Positions 1-5,216 of a DNA stretch of 5,216 nt are shown piece by piece. Below the pieces are notes generated by a model, which saw only the letters and a program-made list of their open reading frames with translations, was not told the origin of the DNA and searched no databases. The DNA lies in NCBI GenBank assembly GCA_025655635.1, contig JAHXIM010000530.1:1-5216 (forward strand), in the 5' to 3' direction. Source of the DNA: a gamma proteobacterium symbiont of Lucinoma myriamae. Lineage in GTDB: Bacteria > Pseudomonadota > Gammaproteobacteria > GRL18. How positions within the stretch are numbered: position 1 is the first letter of the stretch; every line of letters begins with the position of its first letter. The position numbers and the translations under genes are program-made.

Positions 1-6
1 CAATTT

Positions 7-55
7 ATGCCATGGAATTTAACTGAAAAAATTCAGCCCTTAAATAAAGTGGCAT
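7..55. repeat. Nested inverted repeat (imperfect hairpin)
   Basis: Three pairs of complementary arms are nested around one centre. ATGCCA (7-12) pairs with TGGCAT (50-55), ATTTAA (17-22) with TTAAAT (40-45), and CTGAA (23-27) with TTCAG (32-36), closing on an AAAA loop. A 4/4 internal loop and a CCC bulge (37-39) interrupt the stem, giving 17 base pairs in total. It begins about 40 bases past the stop codon of the minus-strand gene at 98-1942. No T-tract follows on either strand, so it is not a classic intrinsic terminator. It could be a 3'-end stabilising structure or a palindromic extragenic element. The pairing is seen directly; the role is unknown. Confidence 0.45.
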
Positions 56-59
56 GATC

Positions 60-82
60 CGTCAACGTGGGAAGTTTTGACG
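60..82. repeat. Short inverted repeat, possible hairpin
   Basis: CGTCAA (60-65) and TTGACG (77-82) are perfect 6-base inverted arms around an 11-base loop. The element lies only 16 bases past the stop codon of the minus-strand gene and directly beside the larger dyad at 7-55. It lacks the T-tract of a Rho-independent terminator. It may be part of a 3'-end structure of that transcript or may be chance. Confidence 0.25.
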
Positions 83-97
83 TATACGAAATACAAA

Positions 98-1942
98 TTA
101 TAAGTCATCCCAAATTGAATCAAAATCTGTGTCGCTATCAAGTGAAAGAGTATCTTCGCTTGTTTTTTTAGCAGTCGTTTTTATTGTGCTTTTATAAAAA
201 TCTTCAGCCAAAGTGTATTTGAATCGAGTAAAATGTGGACTGGCTTCCAATGTATCCAGGAGAACAACTTTAGATTTAACACTGGTAATATTAGCATTGA
301 TTAGTTGATACTCATCTAACATGACTTGATTTCTTGATTCATAGCCTAATGCGGTAGTGACTAATGTTTTGGGTTGTTTCAAAATAGGGATCGCAGGTAA
401 TAAAATGGCACGAGATTTCATGCCTTCCTGCATGTTAGCAAATTTTGCAATGCTGGCAGCAAGGGCATTTGGAGCGATAATTTGAACGCCAATTTGAACC
501 TTATTGCCAGGTAAACATTTTAACCAACGAATACTACCAACAAACCAGTAGCCTTCCAGTATGTTGTGTATCATGACTAATTGCTATAATTTCACCGACT
601 TTTACATTGATAGAACCACTATGATCCCATAAAAGGCAATATCCGCCAATACTTTCATTAACCATTTCCCATTCTTGAGAATTGCTTGAGTCGTGCTGTT
701 GTTGCGAAAATTCCAGCTCCTCATTATCACCATTATCACTATTTAAGGAAGCATTTTGGAAGACTTCTCCCCAAATATCACTTACTTTCACCGTTGATTC
801 GATAGTGCGTGAATTGAAAGATGGATGATCATCCAGTTCAAGAGATTTTGTTGTTTCTAGTGGGGATGATTGTTTCCACTCTGGTTCATTATAGCCATTT
901 AATACAAAGTGAACATTACTCAGACCAATAGCTACTTTTAATTTTGATTTTGCCGGGCGTCGACTTTGCTGCCGGGTGGGGGCTATTCCCCAGGAAAGTG
1001 ATAAATATTTTAACAATTCACTATTAATTTCTGTGGTTTGAATTTCCGGGCCGTCAAAATGCTCAAGAAGGTGGGCATAATCCAGTTTTGATGTGTTTAA
1101 TGACCAAAGAGCAGTTTTATCTGTTACATCCTGAAATGTGATAAATGCCGGGTGATAATCACTTGATAAATCAATTACTAAGGCATCTTTGTCATCACTG
1201 TTTGTATGCCGGTGTATGTCCGCTAAAGAAGACCATTCTTCCAGTTGATTGAAAATAGAATAGATATGATGCTGTGCCATACGATAGGGATCGGCAATAG
1301 ATACTAGTAAAATTTGTAAATAGAGCGTTTTAACGGAAGTTTCTTTGGTAAACATCAATGAAAGGTCAGGGACTTTTTTGTCCAGTAATTTTTCTTTGTC
1401 AGCAAATAAAAACAATTGATGCAGTTCTGACCATAGTGCTTTTTTCGGTGAACTGTAGAACTGATAATAGGCAATTAGCAATAGACTATGATGGCGGATG
1501 ATTCTTGTAAGAATCAGGGCCATAGACTTGCGCTTACCAGGACATAGAAAAAATATCCGGCAATTCATTAAATCTCTCAATACACATTTATAACCAATAC
1601 TAATTTGCTGGTGTAATTTTTGTATTAAAGTGGCGATACGCTTGTGTTTTTCAGTGAGAGGGAGAGCTTTCTATTTAAGTTCAGCTTTTTTAAGTTTGAA
1701 GCTAATTCGGTAATAGGTTGATGGATTTTTTCTAGAAAATAAAGCCGCTTTTTGTAAGATGCTTTTTGGCTATTAGTACTTTTTAATGCGTTATATATGG
1801 TTTTGGTTGCGACACGGATATTAGCCATAGGCAAACTGTCAAACCATGTATCAACTGCACTCATCTGGAGGTTAAATGCTGATTTTTCAGGTTTTGTTTG
1901 TTCTGGCAGATTTTTAAATAAAGTGTGCTCAGTCGCTTGCAA
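98..1942 (-). pseudogene. PilZ-like C-terminal domain protein, split by two frameshifts
   Basis: This is one ancestral gene of about 614 codons now read in three pieces: 1942 to about 1670, about 1670 to about 560, and about 560 to 98. I place it from memory in a family of large, uncharacterised gammaproteobacterial proteins. The N-terminal half looks helical, with continuity through TEKHKRIATLIQ, ISIGYKCVLRDL and ALWSELHQLFLFA. The C-terminal part resembles a PilZ fold: an NESIGG motif (NxSxxG, codons near 659-642), then VGEIIAIS, and after the second break VGSIRWLK and VQIGVQIIAP. An RQQSR (RxxxR-like) lies about 105 residues before NESIGG, across a polar S/D/E/Q/N-rich stretch, much farther than in a standard PilZ domain. 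The protein ends in an acidic tail. c-di-GMP binding is therefore only a possibility. The first piece has no in-frame ATG. TTG at 1942, with GGGGA six bases upstream, is the best start, but ATGs nearby in other frames keep it uncertain. Apart from the two indels no stop interrupts the coding sequence, so a sequence error is a real alternative to true inactivation. Confidence 0.72.
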
Positions 1943-2255
1943 AACATTTCCCCATGATAAAAAAGTCTATGAAACAGTGAGTTAGCGATCCCTGCTTTGT
2001 GTTTTTGCATTAATATTTATAGTTATTATGCAATGGATAGTACTATTAATTACTAGCTTAACTGCAGGTTAAATCTGCCACTAATAATACAGTCTTGAAT
2101 TATATCACTTTTAGTTACTTTTGAAAGTTGAAATTAGCTTAATAAATGAATTAAATCAATTGGATAAATAATTATCTTTAGGGACTTATGTTAGGTTAGC
2201 TCTTTTATTTACTATTAGGATCTTGGCATTCAATTGAATTGATATAATGTGACTA
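1943..2255. other. AT-rich intergenic spacer between two minus-strand genes
   Basis: No convincing coding sequence is present on either strand of this 313-base spacer. It holds the presumed promoter of the PilZ-like gene. It also holds several short symmetries: TTGCAT (2005-2010) facing ATGCAA (2028-2033), the 10-base palindrome ATAGTACTAT (2037-2046) and the 12-base palindrome ATTCAATTGAAT (2228-2239). A small dyad, ACTATT-AA-AATAGT (2252-2265), overlaps the epmB stop codon. None has a T-tract, so I see no clear terminator for epmB. In DNA this AT-rich, short palindromes are expected by chance. Confidence 0.6.
2099..2107 (-). promoter_or_regulatory. Extended -10 promoter candidate for the PilZ-like gene
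   Basis: The minus strand reads TGATATAAT here, a perfect sigma-70 TATAAT (2099-2104) with the TGn extension. The hexamer 17 bases upstream is TTTCAA, only 3 of 6 to consensus, which suits an extended -10 promoter that depends little on the -35 box. It would give a 5' leader of about 150 bases before the TTG start at 1942. Its position between epmB and the PilZ-like gene suggests the latter is transcribed independently. Confidence 0.4.
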
Positions 2256-3245
2256 TTAAAATAGTACGGGGGTTTTACTTTTTTCTCCTGGAATTTCTCT
2301 GACGAGAAGAGGTAACATATAGCCGGATAGTCTGGATCTCAGTTGCTGATAAATGATTTTGGCATCAAAATCGCTTACTTCAAAATGAGCACTACCCTGT
2401 ATCTTATCAAGCATATGGAGGTAATAAGGGATGATATTATTATCGATTAGTGTTTCACTCAATGCAGTTAAAGTATCAACATTATCATTAATACCTTTTA
2501 ATAATACCGATTGGTTTAGTAGAGTAATCTGTTGTTGATGAAGCTTTAAAAGGCTTTTTTGATTGTCTAAACCGATTTCCTGAGCATGATTAATGTGTAA
2601 TACCATAATAATTCGCAGCTGGCTGGCGGCCAATATGTTAAGCAGTTTATCACTGATCCGTTCAGGTTCAACCACAGGAAAGCGGGTGTGGATTCTAAGT
2701 CGCTTTAAGTGGGGGATTGTTTGCAGCATGGTGATGAGTTCTTCAAATCGGCTATCTGATAGAGAAAGTGGATCACCGCCGCTGAGGATGACTTCACTGA
2801 TAGATAAATCATCTTTAATTAACTTAATGTTTTGCTCAGTTTGTCTCCATAAGTGACCTTTGTCTTCATAGGGGTAATGTCGACGAAAGCAATAACGACA
2901 ATTGATTGCACAAGCTGGTGTGACAAGAAGCAATGCTCTGCCATGATATTTTTGTAATAAACCGGGCTGAGAGACGCTATCTGCTTCATGTAAAGGATCC
3001 TTTATATAACCTGGAACTAACTTAACTTCCTGATGAACTGGAAATATTTGTCGCAACAAAGGATCATCGGGAGCGCCGGGTTGAATTTTATCCACATAAG
3101 CAACAGGTACTTTAAAATGAAAATCTTTTACGGCCTCGGCTGAAAATGACATCTGCTCAGATGTTAAATGCAATTTTTCCAATAGTTCTAAAGGGTTGGT
3201 AAAATAAGTTCTTGTCTGGTTTCCAGTCTTGTTTCGAGGTATCAT
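2256..3245 (-). CDS. epmB: EF-P-(R)-beta-lysine synthase, radical SAM lysine 2,3-aminomutase
   Basis: EpmB isomerises (S)-alpha-lysine to (R)-beta-lysine in the cytoplasm, the donor for EF-P Lys34 modification. The 329-residue protein resembles E. coli EpmB (YjeK, about 342 residues) along its length. The N-terminal region contains GAPDDPLLRQ (57-66) and PGLLQKYHGRALLLV (94-108). The radical SAM cluster motif is CAINCRYC, with Cys112, Cys116 and Cys119 as 4Fe-4S ligands. It is followed by RRHYPY, the SAM-site SGGDPL (155-160), HTRFPVVEPERI (186-197), LNQSVLLKGIND (243-254) and PYYLHMLDKIQGSAHF (273-288). Near the C-terminus REIPGEKSKTP (316-326) carries the expected PLP lysine, Lys324. All key residues are present, so it should be active. 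ATG at 3245 fits the family's usual MIPR beginning; the ribosome binding site is weak. The gene is divergent from efp. The shortness of the C-terminus after Lys324 separates it from true KamA lysine aminomutases. Confidence 0.96.
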   Translation of the reverse strand: MIPRNKTGNQTRTYFTNPLELLEKLHLTSEQMSFSAEAVKDFHFKVPVAYVDKIQPGAPDDPLLRQIFPVHQEVKLVPGYIKDPLHEADSVSQPGLLQKYHGRALLLVTPACAINCRYCFRRHYPYEDKGHLWRQTEQNIKLIKDDLSISEVILSGGDPLSLSDSRFEELITMLQTIPHLKRLRIHTRFPVVEPERISDKLLNILAASQLRIIMVLHINHAQEIGLDNQKSLLKLHQQQITLLNQSVLLKGINDNVDTLTALSETLIDNNIIPYYLHMLDKIQGSAHFEVSDFDAKIIYQQLRSRLSGYMLPLLVREIPGEKSKTPVLF

Positions 3246-3373
3246 AGCGGATTATTTTTATCGTATATTGAGTAGAAGCGTCTCTATTGTAACGATTTCT
3301 TCTTTAGAAAAAAGAAAAGCTTTAAAAAAATATATTGTGAAAGATTTATACAGATTATTAAAAGAGATAAGCT
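3246..3373. promoter_or_regulatory. Divergent epmB/efp control region
   Basis: This 128-base AT-rich spacer must carry both promoters. For epmB, minus-strand TACAAT (3286-3291) is a fair -10 box but has only a T-rich -35 region. For efp, TATACA (3347-3352) is a -10 candidate without a good -35 box; TTGTGA (3335-3340) nearby has poor spacing to it. AAAGAG (3361-3366), seven bases before the efp ATG, is a plausible Shine-Dalgarno sequence. An A-rich block at 3308-3330 could act as an UP-like or bent-DNA element. The existence of divergent promoters is a firm inference from layout; the exact boxes are tentative. Confidence 0.5.
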
Positions 3374-3943
3374 ATGGCAAACTACAACACTAATGAATTT
3401 CGTTCAGGTCTCAAGCTCATGATCGATGGCGATCCCTGTTCAATTGTTGAAAATGAAGTGGTAAAACCGGGCAAAGGTCAGGCATTTAATCGTATCAAAA
3501 TACGTAATTTAAAGACCGGGCGTGTTGTTGAAAGAACTTATAAGTCAGGTGAATCAGTAGAAGCTGCTGATGTGATGGATACCGATTTACAGTATTTATA
3601 TAACGATGGTGAGCAATGGCATTTTATGCATCCGGAAACATTTGAGCAAATGGCTGCAGATAAAACGGCAGTGGGTGATGCTAACTTGTGGTTAAAAGAG
3701 CAGGATATGTGTACCGTAACTTTATGGAATGGTAATCCGCTTGCTGTGACGCCGCCCAATTTTGTGGTGTTAACAGTGGCTGATACCGATCCCAGTCTTA
3801 AAGGTGATACCTCTGGCGGCGGTGGTAAGCCGGCCACTCTGGAAACCGGTGCTGTAGTGCAGGTGCCTTTATTTATTGCCATTGGTGAAGAATTAAAAAT
3901 CGATACACGTACTGGAAAATACGTTTCTCGTGCTAAGGACTAA
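3374..3943 (+). CDS. efp: Translation elongation factor P (EF-P)
   Basis: EF-P binds between the ribosomal P and E sites and promotes peptide bond formation at consecutive prolines. The 189-residue product matches the usual family length (188 in E. coli). Three barrels are expected: a KOW-like N-terminal domain (about 1-64) and two OB-type domains (about 65-127 and 128-189). The N-terminal domain loop reads KPGKGQA (31-37). Lys34, the residue that receives beta-lysine in EpmA/EpmB organisms, is present. Other conserved stretches are YLYNDGEQWHFM (74-85), ETFEQ (88-92), VTPPNF (125-130), DTDPSLKGDT (137-146) and GGKPATLETGAVVQVPLF (150-167). The C-terminus is DTRTGKYVSRAKD. Lys34 and the adjacent modification genes show that this is the beta-lysylated type, not the rhamnosylated Arg32 type. 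AAAGAG supports the ATG start. epmA follows after 25 bases without a terminator, so the two are likely cotranscribed. Confidence 0.98.
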   Translation: MANYNTNEFRSGLKLMIDGDPCSIVENEVVKPGKGQAFNRIKIRNLKTGRVVERTYKSGESVEAADVMDTDLQYLYNDGEQWHFMHPETFEQMAADKTAVGDANLWLKEQDMCTVTLWNGNPLAVTPPNFVVLTVADTDPSLKGDTSGGGGKPATLETGAVVQVPLFIAIGEELKIDTRTGKYVSRAKD

Positions 3944-3968
3944 TGCTTAACTCGTTCACGCTTAAATT

Positions 3969-4979
3969 ATGAATCAGTGGCAACCGTCAGCCTCTTTTGA
4001 GTTAATCAGACTCAGGGCTGACACGCTAAGGACAATTCGTTCTTTTTTCCACCAGAATAATGTGCTGGAAGTCGATACGCCCAGCTTATCGTCTGCTACC
4101 GTTCCTGATCCCTTTATTGAAAGTTTTCAAACTCGATATGTGCCTCTGACGCAAACCATGCAGACGGATGATTTTTATCTGCACACCTCTCCTGAATTCC
4201 CCATGAAACGTTTACTGGCTGCTGGCAGCGGCTCAATTTTTCAAATCAGCAAAGTATTTCGTCAGGGAGAGTCCGGAAAAAAACATAATCCTGAATTTAC
4301 GCTGCTTGAATGGTATCGGGATGGCTGGGATCACCAGCAATTGATGACTGAAGTGAATCAGCTGTTCACTTTATTATTATCCCCTCATCTTGACCTGGCA
4401 GAAACACGTTTTGTGACTTATGAAGATGCTTTTCAGGAAATGCTGGGCATTAATCCCCACACAGCCGATAAAAAAGAGTTACTGGCTTGCACTGAAAAAG
4501 CGGGCTTAGCCAATGTGCTTGATGAAGATGAAGAGCGAGACCGCTTTTTAGAACTTTTATTTAGTCATATCATTGAGCCTGCCTTAGGAAAGAGCAATAA
4601 AGGAGACTCAGGCAGCAAGCCCTGTATCTGTTTTCTCTATCACTATCCGGCAAGTCAGGCCTCACTGGCAAAAACAAATAATCACAATGGTCAATTAGTG
4701 GCAGAACGTTTTGAAGTTTTTATTGACGGCATGGAATTAGGCAACGGTTTCCATGAGCTAAATGATGCAAATGAACAAAGGCAACGTTTTGAAAATGATA
4801 ATCAAGCAAGAAAATTATTGGGACTGAAAGAAATCCCAATGGATGAACACTTTCTTGAAGCTGTGGCCGAGTTACCCGATTGTGCCGGGGTGGCCATTGG
4901 TATAGAGCGCCTGCTGATGGTTATGAGTGAATCACGACATATCAATGATGTCATTACATTTCCTTTTGACAGAGCATAG
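3969..4979 (+). CDS. epmA: EF-P--(R)-beta-lysine ligase (class II LysRS paralogue)
   Basis: EpmA (PoxA, GenX, YjeA) activates (R)-beta-lysine with ATP and attaches it to EF-P Lys34. It is a class II lysyl-tRNA synthetase catalytic core without the anticodon-binding domain, and that is what is seen here: the protein starts at once with WQPSASFELI and has no OB domain. VLEVDTPSLSSATVPD (32-47) corresponds to motif 1. Motif 2 is FRQGESGKKHNPEFTLLEWYR (97-117, with Arg99). The substrate region includes YHYPASQASLA (224-234) and GMELGNGFHEL (254-264), and motif 3 is GVAIGIERLLM (307-317, with Arg314). It ends in FDRA, as E. coli EpmA does. At 336 residues it is about 11 longer than E. coli EpmA, mostly through a Ser/Gly/Lys-rich insertion near 207-219. 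There is no recognisable Shine-Dalgarno sequence before the ATG. Translation may be coupled to efp, which ends 25 bases upstream. Confidence 0.96.
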   Translation: MNQWQPSASFELIRLRADTLRTIRSFFHQNNVLEVDTPSLSSATVPDPFIESFQTRYVPLTQTMQTDDFYLHTSPEFPMKRLLAAGSGSIFQISKVFRQGESGKKHNPEFTLLEWYRDGWDHQQLMTEVNQLFTLLLSPHLDLAETRFVTYEDAFQEMLGINPHTADKKELLACTEKAGLANVLDEDEERDRFLELLFSHIIEPALGKSNKGDSGSKPCICFLYHYPASQASLAKTNNHNGQLVAERFEVFIDGMELGNGFHELNDANEQRQRFENDNQARKLLGLKEIPMDEHFLEAVAELPDCAGVAIGIERLLMVMSESRHINDVITFPFDRA

Positions 4980-4981
4980 AA

Positions 4982-5134
4982 ATGATAAAAAGTCAGTATG
5001 ATATGGTTTTTTATCCACAAGAATCAGAGCTGAATCATGTCTTATCAAAAAATGGTGAAGTACCGGAAATCTTGAATTTTATAAGCCAATTACAAACCGA
5101 AGGATTTATTGGTGAGTACTTTCCCACTAGTTAG
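4982..5134 (+). CDS. Small hypothetical ORF, 50 codons, directly behind epmA
   Basis: An ATG two bases after the epmA stop opens a 50-codon frame that ends at TAG (5132-5134). AGAG (4971-4974), seven bases upstream and inside the epmA end, could serve as a ribosome binding site. This spacing is typical of translational coupling. The product begins MIKSQYDMVFYPQ and ends TEGFIGEYFPTS. It is mixed polar and hydrophobic, with no membrane segment, signal peptide or cysteine. I do not recognise the family. The frame stays open for another 21 codons after the TAG, up to TAA at 5198. That extension runs across a hairpin and is probably chance, though a longer gene broken by one nonsense mutation cannot be excluded. 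Chance ORFs of this length are common, so the support is mainly positional. Confidence 0.35.
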   Translation: MIKSQYDMVFYPQESELNHVLSKNGEVPEILNFISQLQTEGFIGEYFPTS

Positions 5135-5143
5135 TCGACCCTG

Positions 5144-5177
5144 AAAAAAGATAATCATCATGAATTGATAGATTATC
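5144..5177 (-). terminator. Rho-independent terminator candidate for a convergent gene to the right
   Basis: GATAATC (5150-5156) pairs with GATTATC (5171-5177), and ATCA (5157-5160) with TGAT (5166-5169). This gives an 11-pair stem with one bulged A and a five-base loop. On the minus strand the stem is followed immediately by six T residues (5149-5144), the arrangement of an intrinsic terminator. The stem is AT-rich, so its strength is moderate. On the plus strand no T-tract follows, so it would serve the efp-epmA transcript poorly. It implies a minus-strand gene ending just beyond the right edge. Confidence 0.5.
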
Positions 5178-5216
5178 GTACAACATTAATTGTAATTTAA
5201 TTGTTCCTGATCAAAT

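Noticed and set aside
98..574. A separate 158-codon gene starting at the ATG at 574
   Set aside because: Its first residues begin mid-strand in the PilZ-like barrel and directly continue the interrupted upstream frame, so it is the 3' piece of a frameshifted gene.
1797..1985. 62-codon plus-strand ORF
   Set aside because: It lies antisense to the N-terminal piece of the PilZ-like gene, whose translation matches a protein family. It has no ribosome binding site or recognisable product.
2005..2033. TTGCAT/ATGCAA dyad as an operator of the PilZ-like gene
   Set aside because: Only the outer six bases pair well, and the inner arms match poorly. In AT-rich DNA this is weak evidence, so it is mentioned only within the spacer entry.
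2228..2265. Palindrome ATTCAATTGAAT and dyad ACTATT-AA-AATAGT as an epmB terminator
   Set aside because: The stems are short and purely or mostly AT, the second overlaps the stop codon, and no T-tract follows on the minus strand.
2593..2856. 87-codon plus-strand ORF
   Set aside because: It is a shadow of epmB, whose radical SAM and SAM-site motifs lie on the opposite strand over the same bases.
3538..3882. 114-codon minus-strand ORF
   Set aside because: It is fully antisense to efp, which is conserved along its whole length.
4802..5020. 72-codon minus-strand ORF
   Set aside because: It is antisense to the conserved C-terminal motif 3 region of epmA and has no recognisable features.
5184..5206. 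Repeated TTAATTGT-like and TTTAATTGT units near the right edge
   Set aside because: Two short AT-rich copies are not enough to call a repeat array or binding site.

Overview
The window looks like an AT-rich gammaproteobacterial chromosome. The best evidence is the complete bacterial EF-P beta-lysylation set: EpmB, EF-P with a K34-type PGKGQA loop, and EpmA. All three resemble the enterobacterial proteins along their whole length. I see no insertion sequence, phage gene, CRISPR array, tRNA or rRNA. The species cannot be named from this sequence alone.

Layout from left to right. Positions 1-97 are non-coding and hold two dyad symmetries downstream of a minus-strand gene. Positions 98-1942 (minus) carry one long gene of unknown function with a PilZ-like C-terminal part. 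It is split by two single-base frameshifts of opposite sign, so it is either a young pseudogene or a sequencing or assembly artefact. Positions 1943-2255 are a 313-base AT-rich spacer with an extended -10 promoter candidate for that gene. Then come epmB (2256-3245, minus), a 128-base divergent promoter region, efp (3374-3943, plus) and epmA (3969-4979, plus). An unrecognised 50-codon ORF (4982-5134, plus) starts two bases after epmA. A hairpin with a T-tract on the minus strand (5144-5177) probably terminates a convergent gene beyond the right edge.

How the genes work together, from established knowledge of the family: EpmB converts (S)-alpha-lysine to (R)-beta-lysine. EpmA activates the beta-lysine with ATP and transfers it to Lys34 of EF-P. 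Modified EF-P enters the ribosomal E site and relieves stalling at proline stretches. The third modification enzyme, the hydroxylase EpmC, is not in this window. efp and epmA probably form an operon, possibly including the small ORF, with epmB divergent from a shared control region.

I found no clearly new system. The items most worth a second look are the double frameshift in the PilZ-like gene, the small ORF behind epmA and the nested palindrome at the left edge.
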